Assembly (NCBI RefSeq): GCF_003696215.1
Contig: NZ_RFFG01000032.1
Coordinates: forward strand, 1-64,000
Reading direction: 5' to 3'
Length of the DNA: 64,000 bases
From: Actinomadura harenae
GTDB lineage: Bacteria; Actinomycetota; Actinomycetes; Streptosporangiales; Streptosporangiaceae
Shown: in pieces, positions 9,111 to 17,620 of the stretch
How the letters are laid out: each line of letters opens with the position of its first letter
Position numbering within the stretch: the first letter of the stretch is position 1
Program-made: the position numbers and the translations under genes
The notes under the pieces: generated by a model
Told to the model about the DNA's origin: nothing
Databases searched by the model: none
The model's input: the letters and a program-made list of their open reading frames with translations, nothing else

Positions 9111-10382
9111 CTAGCTGATTCTGGCGCGATGCTTGAGGAATTGGTCATGGCGGTCATGATTTGCCTGGCCCGTGAACGCCTTGAACTGGCCGAGCCGGTA
9201 TGAAACCGTACTGGCCCCGTCAACGGACTCGATCTCGAAGTCACTGCCCAGAAGCGTGATCCGATGCTCCAAGGCAGCGTCATCGAGGTCGAGGCCAGCC
9301 TTGCGGGCAGCGCTTATGAGACGATTGGCTGTCACGAAATCGCCAGCTCTGCGGAGTTCGCGGTAGATGGGATCCTCTTCGGGGCTGATCCGCGCACGTG
9401 GCTTTCCCTTCTTCGCCAGCGCGCTGGCGATCGAGTCGCCGACGGCCCGGGCAACTGGTGGGGGGAAAGCATTGCCAATCTGGCGGTACACGGAGGTTTT
9501 GCGCCCGAGGAACTTCCAGCCCCACTCGTCCTTCCAACCCTGGATCCGCGCAACCATCTCGCAGGTCAGCTTTGGGCCGACCTCGAAGGTGGCGCCAGGG
9601 AGGGGGGCATCATTGGCTACCCCCAGAGCATCGACCCCGAGCTTCGCCCAGGCACTCTTGGCGCGCGTAGGGCCAAGATCGGCGCCACCGTGTTTCTTTG
9701 AGCCGCCGACGATTGTGGGAGCGATCTCATCAGCACCCTTGGCCCACTCTTCAGCGCCTTCCCAGCCACGGGAAGCCATCAGGTCGACGAGAGTTTCACC
9801 CACGGTCGGGGCCTCGCCGATGGGGGTTGGCCAGTCGAAGTAAGGGGCGTACTCCTCCTGGAGTGCGACAAGGACGAATCGGGGGCGAAGCTGCGGCACT
9901 CCAAATTCAGAGGCATGGAGCAGGCGCCATTCAGCCACATAGCCGAACTCCTGCAGGCGATCAAGGACGTGCTGCCGGTAACCCGCGAACCTGCGCATGC
10001 TCAGGCCTCGCACGTTTTCCAGCATGAGGGCCTTGGGCTCCATGAACTGGACCTGTTCGACGGCCCAGGCAAAGAGATCACGTTCGTCGCTGGCGCCAAG
10101 TTGCTTGCCGGCGATACTGAAAGGCGGGCAGGGAACTCCTCCCGCCAGCAGTGCGACGCCCTGGTAGTTGGAGGGCTTCCAGACTTCCGGATCGGCGACA
10201 TCACCACGCGCGACGATGCTGCCAGGAAGAAGATCCCGGGGGCCTTCCAGGTTCTCGGCGAGCGTGTTGGCAGCGTTGTCGTCGAGCTCCACGGCTAGCC
10301 GGTGCTCGAAACCTGCCAGCTCGAGGCCGAGTGCCTGGCCACCTGCTCCTGCGCAGATCTCGACGACTTCAAGACCAGTCAC
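9111..10382 (-). CDS. DNA (cytosine-5)-methyltransferase of the NaeI-type R-M system
   Basis: Transfers a methyl group from SAM to C5 of cytosine, presumably protecting the host from the adjacent NaeI-like endonuclease. The GTG start at 10382 has a strong CAGGAGG five bases upstream; the frame is open further but without a site. Motifs: I EICAGAGGQALGLELAGF, IV PCPPFSIAGKQ with the catalytic Cys, VI MLENVRG, VIII QLRPRFVLV, and X YRQIGNAFPPPVARA. About 100 residues follow motif X and form a C-terminal extension. The length is 423 residues. It is divergent from the Vsr gene and faces the helicase. Specificity (GCCGGC if like M.NaeI) is inferred from the neighbouring endonuclease. Confidence 0.92.
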   Translation of the reverse strand: MTGLEVVEICAGAGGQALGLELAGFEHRLAVELDDNAANTLAENLEGPRDLLPGSIVARGDVADPEVWKPSNYQGVALLAGGVPCPPFSIAGKQLGASDERDLFAWAVEQVQFMEPKALMLENVRGLSMRRFAGYRQHVLDRLQEFGYVAEWRLLHASEFGVPQLRPRFVLVALQEEYAPYFDWPTPIGEAPTVGETLVDLMASRGWEGAEEWAKGADEIAPTIVGGSKKHGGADLGPTRAKSAWAKLGVDALGVANDAPLPGATFEVGPKLTCEMVARIQGWKDEWGWKFLGRKTSVYRQIGNAFPPPVARAVGDSIASALAKKGKPRARISPEEDPIYRELRRAGDFVTANRLISAARKAGLDLDDAALEHRITLLGSDFEIESVDGASTVSYRLGQFKAFTGQANHDRHDQFLKHRARIS

Positions 10383-10470
10383 TGCGGCCTCCTGGCGGCG
10401 AGATGATGGGTGGGGTGGGCATCGTGTACACAGTAGTCTCACGCATGATCCCACTTGTGTGGCGAACCGA

Positions 10471-11028
10471 GTGATTGGTGACGGCATCGTGTCTGCTGCG
10501 AGCAGCGACGAGCGGCGAGAGGCGGCCTGGGCTGCGGGGAAGGTCCCCCGCCCCTCCAGCGAAGGCCGTTCCCGGAACATGAAGGCCAACCGCCGCTCGG
10601 ACACCAAGCCGGAGATCGCCTTGCGAAGGGCCCTGCATGCCCGCGGCTATCGCTACCGCAAGGACTTCCGGATGGATCTGTCCAGCGGCGTCCGGGTGCG
10701 GCCCGACATCGTCTTCACCGCCCGGAAGGTCGCAGTCTTCGTTGACGGGTGCTTCTGGCATGTGTGCCCTGAGCACGGCAGGGAGCCCACCAGCAATGAG
10801 TGGTATTGGACACCCAAGCTCCGGCGCAACGTCGAGCGGGACCGGGTCGCTGACGTTGCGCTCCGGGCAGCCGGCTGGCGAGTGGTTCGCCTGTGGGAAC
10901 ACGTATCTCTCTCGGAAGCTGTTGATGCTGTGACGGACGCTGTTGGCCCAGCGTCCACCCGAAGTGAGCGCGAGATCACCGGAGGGGAACAGCTATCCGA
11001 TGGCCCAGGTGGGGCAGGCGTGGAGTAG
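10471..11028 (+). CDS. vsr: Very-short-patch repair endonuclease
   Basis: Vsr nicks DNA at T:G mismatches created by deamination of 5-methylcytosine at methylase sites, limiting mutation caused by the adjacent methyltransferase. Hallmarks: RSRNMKANRRSDTKPEIALR near the N-terminus, RPDIVF with the catalytic Asp, VFVDGCFWHVCPEH with catalytic His and zinc ligands, LRRNVERD, and GWRVVRLWEH. The start is uncertain: GTG at 10471 or 10489, neither with a good ribosome site, so a leaderless message is possible. The protein is about 185 residues including a tail of roughly 30 beyond the usual Vsr end. Such genes commonly accompany C5-methylase R-M systems. Confidence 0.88.
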   Translation: MIGDGIVSAASSDERREAAWAAGKVPRPSSEGRSRNMKANRRSDTKPEIALRRALHARGYRYRKDFRMDLSSGVRVRPDIVFTARKVAVFVDGCFWHVCPEHGREPTSNEWYWTPKLRRNVERDRVADVALRAAGWRVVRLWEHVSLSEAVDAVTDAVGPASTRSEREITGGEQLSDGPGGAGVE

Positions 11029-11070
11029 CGCACCTCACACGCCTGGCGGCCGGCTGAGCTCGTGCCGGAC

Positions 11071-12066
11071 TCACTGCGCGTCTCCGGCTGGCTTCTTGCC
11101 TATATCTGGGAGTACCGGGGCCATCTCTGCCAGGTCATCCGGGAGTGCGACCACCCAGTGACGCCCATCTAGCATCACCGACGCGGCACCGCCATGATGA
11201 TCTGAGCGGTGGGCAAGACGGACACTGACGAACTCTCCAGCGCTGGGGAGAGGAAGGCCCAGGGTCTCAGCCAGTTGTTTATGGCTGTTGTACTGTCCGA
11301 GGATCACGATGCCTTCGTGCCGGAGGCTGGTCCGGGAGCCGCCGTTACCACGCACTCGCTTCATGTAGTCGTCCTGCTGGGCGACGGTCGCCACCGCGGC
11401 CCGGCTGATGCGCCGTTGTTGCGCCAGCCGGAAGAGCATGTCCACCCGCTTGGTGCCAAAGGGTGAGCAGTTGAAGATCGTATCGACGTCGGCCGCAGGC
11501 AGGCGCAGCAACACATTCTCTGGCAGTGGCTTGTCCTCGAACAGCCAGTGAATGGATGCCCGGCCATCGGCGGACAGGCTGCGCTTCTGATCACGGTTTC
11601 CCTGCCCCTTGTTCAGATGCTCAGTGCGCACCCTTGCCAGGCCGGCGGACCATTTGCCCTCATCGTCACTGGCCCACAGGCCGAGCAACAGATGGCCCAT
11701 GGCCTCCGGAGGGATCATCCATTTGGCCTTGTGCTGCGAGAACTTGCAGTCGACATCGATGTCGCGGATGGCGAAGTCCATGGTGACGCCGTCAGTGAAA
11801 CTGAACTCCCGCTGAAGATTGATTTCGAGCAGCGTGCCGAAGTGTGTTTTCTCTGTCTTGTAGAGCTCGTCCCACCTGTATCGGCCGGTGTGCTGGCCGT
11901 CGAGAAGTACATCGTAAGTCTTGCGGAGCGTTGCAGAGATTCGCTCGCCATGGGGATCAAGGGCAAGGAGCTCCCCGGCCACCAGGGAGATTTGTGTGTC
12001 TGCCTCTGGGGCCGGCTGAGGTGTCTCCCCAGGACCAGGCTGTAGTTGATCACGCGAAGCGTCCAC
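11071..12066 (-). CDS. NaeI-family type II (IIE) restriction endonuclease
   Basis: Homolog of NaeI, the GCC^GGC-cutting enzyme that must bind a second effector site and whose C-terminal half resembles a topoisomerase DNA-binding domain. The resemblance runs along the whole 331 residues: LYKTEKTHFGTLLEINLQREF, MDFAIRDIDVDCKFS with the acidic and Lys catalytic residues (Glu, Asp, Asp-x-Lys), WMIPPEAMGHLLLGLWASD, and ATVAQQDDYMKRVRGNGG with RHEGIVILGQ in the C-terminal domain. The Leu that converts NaeI to a topoisomerase when changed to Lys appears to be Leu here (VLLDGQ). The start is a GTG with only a weak ribosome site. It is co-located with its likely methylase and Vsr. Confidence 0.92.
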   Translation of the reverse strand: MDASRDQLQPGPGETPQPAPEADTQISLVAGELLALDPHGERISATLRKTYDVLLDGQHTGRYRWDELYKTEKTHFGTLLEINLQREFSFTDGVTMDFAIRDIDVDCKFSQHKAKWMIPPEAMGHLLLGLWASDDEGKWSAGLARVRTEHLNKGQGNRDQKRSLSADGRASIHWLFEDKPLPENVLLRLPAADVDTIFNCSPFGTKRVDMLFRLAQQRRISRAAVATVAQQDDYMKRVRGNGGSRTSLRHEGIVILGQYNSHKQLAETLGLPLPSAGEFVSVRLAHRSDHHGGAASVMLDGRHWVVALPDDLAEMAPVLPDIGKKPAGDAQ

Positions 12067-12300
12067 ACCGGGAGACTAGAAGCTCCCGCTGACGTTTTCG
12101 GGCGGTTCGGGTCCCTCACGGGCCAGGATCCAAGGCCACACACGAATGCTTGCCCGTGCGGTCACGGGGCCTCAGCCGTTTGACCTGGGAGCTGTGCCCC
12201 GAACGCGTCGCCCCCGACGCCGGGCCCCGGATGGGTTCCATGGGGGGAAGCGGGGGGTTGCTTGAGCTAGGGGTGGGGGGTCGGCGGGCATCGAGCGAGG
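12067..12300. other. Gap between the defence island and the RiPP operon
   Basis: About 230 bases separate the minus-strand NaeI-like gene from the plus-strand RiPP operon and should carry both promoters. I see several G-rich runs just upstream of 12301 but no clear -35/-10 pair or operator. No short gene here has convincing coding signals. Confidence 0.4.
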
Positions 12301-14013
12301 GTGACTTTCGTTGCCGGGCCCGCTCGTCCTCGGTTGCTGGACGATGTGCGGTACGTCGAGGTGGAGGGTGGGGTCCATGTCGAGAGCGACCTGGACGCCT
12401 GCACGCTGACCGGGCCTCACAGCCATGCCTGGTTGTCGAGGTTGGCGCCCCTCCTGACGGGTGAGCGCACCGTGGACGAGCTGACCGGCGGCCTGCCGGA
12501 CGCGCACCGGCGGATGGTGGAACGGCTGGTGGGGGTGCTGGCCGAGCGGCGGTTCGTGGTGGACGGCCGCGACGGCGAACCGCACACGCTCAGCGCCGAC
12601 GAGCTGGCCGTCTACGCGCCGGAGATCGCTTTCATCCGTTACGGGTTCGACTCGGCCGAGGCCCGCTTCGAGCGGCTGCGCCGGGCACGCGTCGCGCTGG
12701 TCGGCGATGGACCGGTGATGCATGCGCTGGTCGAGGCGGGGTTGGGGTCGGGGTGGCGCGAGGTGTTCGTCGTCGGCGACCCTGATGCCGATGTCGCCGT
12801 GGCTCGAGGGCGTCGGGACGCCGCGCAGGTCGTGCGGGTGTGCTCGGAGCTGCCCGAGACGGTGGATGTCGTCCTGCAGGTCTACGGCGGGGAGCGGCCT
12901 TCGGGGCTGCTGGAGCTTGGGCGTGTGTGCGGTGAGCGTGAGGTCGCGTTCGGGCAGGTGTGGGTCGGGGCGGACGAGGCGTGGCTGACTCCGGTCTCGA
13001 CGGCGTCGGCCGTTTCCTCCTGGACGCGTCTGGACGGGCTGCGTCGTGGGGCGGACGACTGGCTGACCGGGGCGGTGCCGGGGGTGCTGGCGGCGCAGCT
13101 GGTGCTGTCGTGTTTCGAGTACCTGACGCAGATGGCGCGTCCGGCGGAGCGGTTGACCATGACCCGGGTCGACCTGCGCAGCCTGGACACGCGCCGTCAT
13201 CGGGTTTCGGAGTTCACCCTTCGTGGTGGGACGGCGTCCGATGCCGGGGAGCCCTTGGACGCCGAGGAACTGCTGAAGCGGGCGGCGGGTTTCGTCGATG
13301 CGCGTACCGGGGTGCTGAGGGAGGTCGGCGAAGGGGATCTCGTGCAGGTCCCGTTGGCGGTGTGCCGGGCGAGGGTGTCCGACCCGCTGGGCGTCCTCGG
13401 AACGGACGCGGCGGCGCCGGTGATCGGCTGGGGACGCGACCGGGCCTCGGCGCGGCTGCGTGCCGTGCTCGGGGGACTGGCCGCCTATCAGGCGTCGCTC
13501 GCCCGGCCCCGTCCGCCGACGCTGGTGGGGGTGGGGGCGGGGCTGTCCCGGGAAGCGGCGGTGACGGCCGGGCTCGTCGCGCGGTGCGAGGAGCTGCTGC
13601 GCCGGGTCGATCGCGATGACCTTCCCGTTGTGTCCGCGTTCGATGATCCTGAGGTTCTGCGTCTGGTGGCGCTGTTGGACGCGGCCGGTGAGGCGGTGCG
13701 GCTGCGTGATCTGACGCCGGTCCTGGGGGTTCCCGCGTACGCGTCCGGGGCTGCTGCCCCGGCGTGTGCGAGTACGCCGGAGCGTGCGATGCGGCGGGCG
13801 CTGGAGCATCGGCTGCTGGCGTGGCAGGCGCGGACGAACGACCAGCCCTGCTACGCCGATCCGGTCACGCTGTGGCATGACGGCGAGGACGCGGAGGTGT
13901 TCGTCAGGGCGCTGACCGATGCCGGGCACGCGCCGCGTGTCGTCCTGCTGGATCGGGACGTCGAGGTGGCGCGGCTGCTTCCGCATGTGGTGCGGGTGGT
14001 GTGCGATGAGTGA
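12301..14013 (+). CDS. RiPP leader-binding / E1-like cyclodehydratase partner (TbtF-like)
   Basis: First gene of the thiopeptide operon. In thiopeptide pathways this protein captures the precursor leader and presents it to the YcaO enzyme. Residues about 10-95 form the winged-helix RRE (RPRLLDDVRYVEVEGG, DACTLTGPHSHAWLSRLAPLL, VDELTGG, LAERRFVVD). An E1/ThiF-like Rossmann core follows (ARVALVGDGPVMHALVEAGLG), then a long C-terminal domain typical of TOMM partner proteins. No CxxC zinc pairs are evident in it. The length is 570 residues. The GTG at 12301 gives the full RRE but its ribosome site is poor. The last eight bases overlap the YcaO gene. Confidence 0.8.
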   Translation: MTFVAGPARPRLLDDVRYVEVEGGVHVESDLDACTLTGPHSHAWLSRLAPLLTGERTVDELTGGLPDAHRRMVERLVGVLAERRFVVDGRDGEPHTLSADELAVYAPEIAFIRYGFDSAEARFERLRRARVALVGDGPVMHALVEAGLGSGWREVFVVGDPDADVAVARGRRDAAQVVRVCSELPETVDVVLQVYGGERPSGLLELGRVCGEREVAFGQVWVGADEAWLTPVSTASAVSSWTRLDGLRRGADDWLTGAVPGVLAAQLVLSCFEYLTQMARPAERLTMTRVDLRSLDTRRHRVSEFTLRGGTASDAGEPLDAEELLKRAAGFVDARTGVLREVGEGDLVQVPLAVCRARVSDPLGVLGTDAAAPVIGWGRDRASARLRAVLGGLAAYQASLARPRPPTLVGVGAGLSREAAVTAGLVARCEELLRRVDRDDLPVVSAFDDPEVLRLVALLDAAGEAVRLRDLTPVLGVPAYASGAAAPACASTPERAMRRALEHRLLAWQARTNDQPCYADPVTLWHDGEDAEVFVRALTDAGHAPRVVLLDRDVEVARLLPHVVRVVCDE

Positions 14014-15766
14014 GGCGCTCGTCGCCGACACTCGCGTCCCGGCGGAGGGCGACGGTGCCTGGCTGCCGGTCGAGGTGACCTCCGGCTGGGTGTCGATCGG
14101 CCCGGCCGTCCTGCCGGGGCGTCCGGGGTGTCCCACCTGCCTGCGGCGGCGCCGTGACGCCAACCGGGGCGACAGTGAGGCACGGGCGGTCCTGGACGAG
14201 CTCTACGGGCCCCGGCCTTCTGACGGGCGGTTACTCCTTCCGGTTGTGTCGTCGCTGGTGGAGGCGCTGGTCAAGGAGGAGGTCGCCGCCGCGTTCCCTC
14301 GTACACGTGACGGTGTGCTGCGAGTGTCGACCACCAGTGCCGTCGTCACCGCACACCGGCTGACGGCCGACCCGGTGTGTCCGGACTGCTCGGAGCCGGT
14401 GGACGAACACCCCCGGCACTATGACCTGGGCTCCGCGCCCAAGCCCGATCCGACGGCCCTCCGTGTCCGTCCGCTTACGGACGACCTGGAGGAACGCTTC
14501 GTCGATCCCGAGAGCGGACTGATCGGTTCGCTGGGGACGTCCGCCCAGGCCGTCCTTCCCACGGTGGTCGCCCGGCTCGATCCGGGGCGGAAGGGCGATG
14601 ACGGTCGGCACGGCTATGGGCGCGCCATGGATTTCGCGTCGGCGCGTCGCCTGGCGATCGGTGAGGCGCTGGAACGCTACGCGACCGTGCGTCCCCGTGG
14701 ACGGCGTCCCGTGCGGGCGCGCTACGCCGACGTCGCCGATCACGCGCTGGACCCGCGCACGCTGGGTCTCTACCCGGACGAGTGGTACGACGAGCCGGAT
14801 TTCGGATTCACCCGGTTCGACCCCCACGAGGAAGCCCGCTGGGTCTGGGGGTACTCGCTGCGCGCCGGACGTCCGGTTCTGGTTCCCCAGGACTTCGCCT
14901 ACTACGGCGGACGGCGTGAGCGCCGCTGGGCCTACGAGTGCTCCAACGGCGCCGCCCTCGGAGGCTGCCTGGCCGAGGCGGTCCTCTACGGGCTCCTGGA
15001 GGTCGCCGAACGGGACGCCTTCCTGATCACCTGGTACGGACGCCTGCCCGTCCCGCGCGTCGACCTGGACGCCGTCACCGACCGGCGGATCCCGCTGCTC
15101 GCGGCCCTGACCCGTCAGGACGCCGGATACGAGCTGAGGGCGTTCGCCATGCCGATGGAGCAGCGCGTGCCCGCCGTGTGGGCCATGGCCGTCGACGTCC
15201 TCGGCGGCCCGGGGCGTCCGCGCACGCTGTGCGCCGCGAGCGCCCACCCCGATCCCGAGCACGCCCTCGGCAACGCGTTGTTCGAGCTGATGCCGTCCCT
15301 GTCCGCGCTCGGCGACGTCTACGACGAGCGGGCGGCCGCGGCGATGCTGGCCGACGCCGATCTCGTCCGGGACATGGAGGACCACCGGCGGCTGTACTGC
15401 CATCCGGACGCCTCCTCGCGCTTCGCCTTCCTGCCCGCCGACGAGCCCGCACGGCCGCTCACCGACCTGGTCGACCGCCGGCCGCCGCACGACGACCTGG
15501 CCGATGACCTGGCCGAACTGGCCGGATGCTTCCTCGCCACCGGCCTGGACGTGATCGCCGTGGACGTCACCTGTCCGCAACTGGAGGCGTCCGGCCTGGC
15601 CGCCGCGAAGGTCCTCGTGCCCGGCGCCGTGCCGATGACGTTCGGGCACCGCCACCGCCGCGTCCACGACCTGCCACGGCTGCTGACGGTGCCGCGCCTG
15701 CTCGGCCACCGCGACCGCGACCTGCGCCCTGACGAACTCAACCCGCACCCGCACCCCTTTCCATGA
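14006..15766 (+). CDS. YcaO-domain cyclodehydratase for azoline formation (TbtG-like)
   Basis: Uses ATP to cyclise Cys (or Ser/Thr) of the precursor into thiazolines. The start at 14006 overlaps the preceding gene by eight bases. The 586-residue protein begins with a zinc-binding partner domain (PGCPTCLRRRRDANRG and VCPDCSEPVDEHPRHYD). YcaO motifs follow: GYGRAMDFASARRLAIGEALERYA, WVWGYSLRAGRPVLVP, SNGAALGGCLAEAVLYGLLEVAERDAFLITWY, and HPDPEHALGNALFELMP. It ends in the proline-rich NPHPHPFP. A PxPxP C-terminus is the signature of azoline-forming YcaO proteins, where it enters the active site. Cys specificity is inferred, since the precursor core has three Cys. Confidence 0.88.
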   Translation: MSEALVADTRVPAEGDGAWLPVEVTSGWVSIGPAVLPGRPGCPTCLRRRRDANRGDSEARAVLDELYGPRPSDGRLLLPVVSSLVEALVKEEVAAAFPRTRDGVLRVSTTSAVVTAHRLTADPVCPDCSEPVDEHPRHYDLGSAPKPDPTALRVRPLTDDLEERFVDPESGLIGSLGTSAQAVLPTVVARLDPGRKGDDGRHGYGRAMDFASARRLAIGEALERYATVRPRGRRPVRARYADVADHALDPRTLGLYPDEWYDEPDFGFTRFDPHEEARWVWGYSLRAGRPVLVPQDFAYYGGRRERRWAYECSNGAALGGCLAEAVLYGLLEVAERDAFLITWYGRLPVPRVDLDAVTDRRIPLLAALTRQDAGYELRAFAMPMEQRVPAVWAMAVDVLGGPGRPRTLCAASAHPDPEHALGNALFELMPSLSALGDVYDERAAAAMLADADLVRDMEDHRRLYCHPDASSRFAFLPADEPARPLTDLVDRRPPHDDLADDLAELAGCFLATGLDVIAVDVTCPQLEASGLAAAKVLVPGAVPMTFGHRHRRVHDLPRLLTVPRLLGHRDRDLRPDELNPHPHPFP

Positions 15767-17400
15767 ACGGCCACGACATGGACGCGCCTCTCGACAAGGC
15801 CACGCCACCGCCGACACCGTCCGCCGACGCGCGCGCATCGGCGGAGGCACCGGCGCCTGGCGAGGCCACGCGCCGGTACCTGCGGGCGATGGACGAACGC
15901 CGCGCGGAGCCGATCGACTGGGACGCGGCGCCGCCCGCCCACAAGCGCTACGCGCGCACCGAGCGCATCCCCTTGGAGGACGGCGCCTGGGCGGGGGAGC
16001 TGCTGCGCGGCCTGCTCAGTGTGACCCGGATCGACTGGGAGCACCCGCATGACGAGACGGGGGAGCCCGTCCCCGGGCGGCCCCGGTTGCGCGTCGCGCG
16101 GTCCGTGCCGTCCGGTGGCGGGCTGTATCCGATCGACGCGTACGTGGCGGACGGCCGGTCGCTGTGCCACTACGACGTCGTCCACCACGGGCTGGAGGTC
16201 GTCCGGGCAGGCGATCACCGCCCGGCGCTGGAGGAGCTGTTCGCCCGGCCGTCGGCGGCGTCCGGGCTGGTCGTCGGCCTGGCGGCGCGGTGGTGGCGGG
16301 GCGGGTTCAAGTACGGCGACTTCGCCTACCGGCTGGCGTGCCAGGAGATCGGCGTGCTGGCCGCGCAGGCGCTCGCGCTCGCCGGCCCGCTGGGCCTGCG
16401 CGCGACCGTCCACCTGGACTTCGACGCCCGGGCCGCCGACCGGCTGCTGGGCCTGGATCCGTCCGCAGAGGGCACGTTGGCGCTGATCACCGTCTCCCGA
16501 CGGCCCTCGACGACCCGCACCGACGCGTCGTCGCTCCCCAGCGGCCCGGCCGCGGTTCCAGCCGACTCGCCTGTGTCGGTCACGGCGCGGCTGCCGCACC
16601 TGGCGGCTCTGCACGCGGCGACGCAGCGCCGTTCCCTCGCCGATGCGGACAGCGATCCGGTACCGCCCGAGCCGGACGGACGCCTCATCGCACTACCCGA
16701 TGCGCCGCCGCTCGGCCCGGCCGACGGGATCGCCCATCGGGCCTCCCCGCCCAACGGATTCCGGCCCGCCCCCATCCCCCTGAGCGAACTCGCCCGGATC
16801 CTCACCGCCGCATGCCGGACGTCCAGCCGGGAGCTGCCCGACATCGCCGACGAACCGCCCGGGGTGGCGCCCTACGTGCTGGCGCTGCGCGTCCCCGGCC
16901 TCCCCATCGGCGTCTACCGGTACCTGCCTGACCAGCATGTTCTCGCCGAGGTCGGTGACGGGGCGGCGCTCGGCCCGCTCCTCGGAGGACCGCTGCGTCC
17001 CAACACCCGGGAGGCGCTGCGCCGCGCCGCCGCGGCCCTCGTCCCCGTGGGCGACCCGCTGGCGCGCGTCGGCCGTTTCGGTGACCTCTGGTACCGGATC
17101 CAGCAGGCCGAGTGCGGGCTGGTCGTCCACCGCGCGACCCTCGCCGCGCACGCGCTCGGCCGCGCCGCCCGCATCCACTCGGACGCCGCCGACGCGGCGA
17201 CCGACACCGTTCTCGGCCTGGACGCCACCGCGTGGCGGTCGCTGGGCGTCGTCTTCCTCGGTTCCCCCCGCATGAACGGGCCGGTGCGACGAGCACCGGC
17301 CTGGCCCGCGCGGGGACGACCCCGCGCGGCCGGTCCGAACGGCACGCGAGTGCCAGAGGGAGGAATGCGGAATGTCCAAGGACTTCGCGGACCTGAGTGA
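15763..17400 (+). CDS. SagB-type FMN azoline dehydrogenase (TbtE-like)
   Basis: Oxidises thiazolines to thiazoles using FMN. ATG at 15763 overlaps the YcaO stop (ATGA). The 545 residues show two nitroreductase-like halves. The first carries RVARSVPSGGGLYPIDAYV and WWRGGFKYGDFAYRLACQEIGVLAAQALALAGPLGL. The second carries LPIGVYRYLPDQHVL and FGDLWYRIQQAECGLVVHRATLAAHALG. This duplicated layout is common in thiopeptide dehydrogenases. The 3' end runs 29 bases past the start of the precursor gene, so the last residues (MRNVQGLRGPE) overlap it in another frame. Confidence 0.85.
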   Translation: MNGHDMDAPLDKATPPPTPSADARASAEAPAPGEATRRYLRAMDERRAEPIDWDAAPPAHKRYARTERIPLEDGAWAGELLRGLLSVTRIDWEHPHDETGEPVPGRPRLRVARSVPSGGGLYPIDAYVADGRSLCHYDVVHHGLEVVRAGDHRPALEELFARPSAASGLVVGLAARWWRGGFKYGDFAYRLACQEIGVLAAQALALAGPLGLRATVHLDFDARAADRLLGLDPSAEGTLALITVSRRPSTTRTDASSLPSGPAAVPADSPVSVTARLPHLAALHAATQRRSLADADSDPVPPEPDGRLIALPDAPPLGPADGIAHRASPPNGFRPAPIPLSELARILTAACRTSSRELPDIADEPPGVAPYVLALRVPGLPIGVYRYLPDQHVLAEVGDGAALGPLLGGPLRPNTREALRRAAAALVPVGDPLARVGRFGDLWYRIQQAECGLVVHRATLAAHALGRAARIHSDAADAATDTVLGLDATAWRSLGVVFLGSPRMNGPVRRAPAWPARGRPRAAGPNGTRVPEGGMRNVQGLRGPE

Positions 17401-17560
17401 CCTGCCCGTCGACTCGATCGACGTCCTGCCCGCCGACGGCATCGAGGCGCTGGACATCGGCCACGGCATGACCGAGGTCTCCGCCTCGTGCGGCCACGAG
17501 TTCACTCGCCCGTGCGGCAGCTGCGGTGCCCCGCACGACGGCGAGCTCGACGAGTTCTGA
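17372..17560 (+). CDS. Thiopeptide/pyritide-type precursor peptide
   Basis: A 62-residue precursor preceded by AGGGAGG eight bases upstream of ATG 17372. The leader reads like thiomuracin-type leaders: DLSDLPVDSIDVL near the N-terminus and GHGMTEVSA before the expected cut. The core starts at Ser39 with SCGHEFTRPCGSC (core residues 1-13). A tail follows, GAPHDGELDEF (core 14-24). Ser1 and Ser12 are the only core serines, so they are the probable pyridine-forming pair. Cys2, Cys10 and Cys13 are potential thiazoles and Thr7 a potential dehydrobutyrine. A Ser1-Ser12 pair corresponds to a 32-membered ring, the size known from lactazole. Core structure is prediction only. Confidence 0.85.
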   Translation: MSKDFADLSDLPVDSIDVLPADGIEALDIGHGMTEVSASCGHEFTRPCGSCGAPHDGELDEF

Positions 17561-17566
17561 TCCAGC

Positions 17567-17594
17567 GGCGGGGCCGGGTCCGCCCGGCCCCGCC
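17567..17594 (+). promoter_or_regulatory. Perfect 12-bp hairpin after the precursor gene
   Basis: The arms GGCGGGGCCGGG (17567-17578) and CCCGGCCCCGCC (17583-17594) pair perfectly around a TCCG loop, seven bases after the precursor stop and 26 bases before the LanB start. There is no U-tract, so partial termination or protection of the upstream message from 3' decay is likely. Either would raise precursor mRNA over the downstream enzymes. Confidence 0.75.
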
Positions 17595-17620
17595 GTCCGA
17601 CGGGCGAGGAGGACGGGCGG

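Noticed and set aside
12150..12464. Short plus-strand frame upstream of the RiPP operon
   Set aside because: Gly/Arg-rich, no ribosome site, overlaps the real first gene in another frame.
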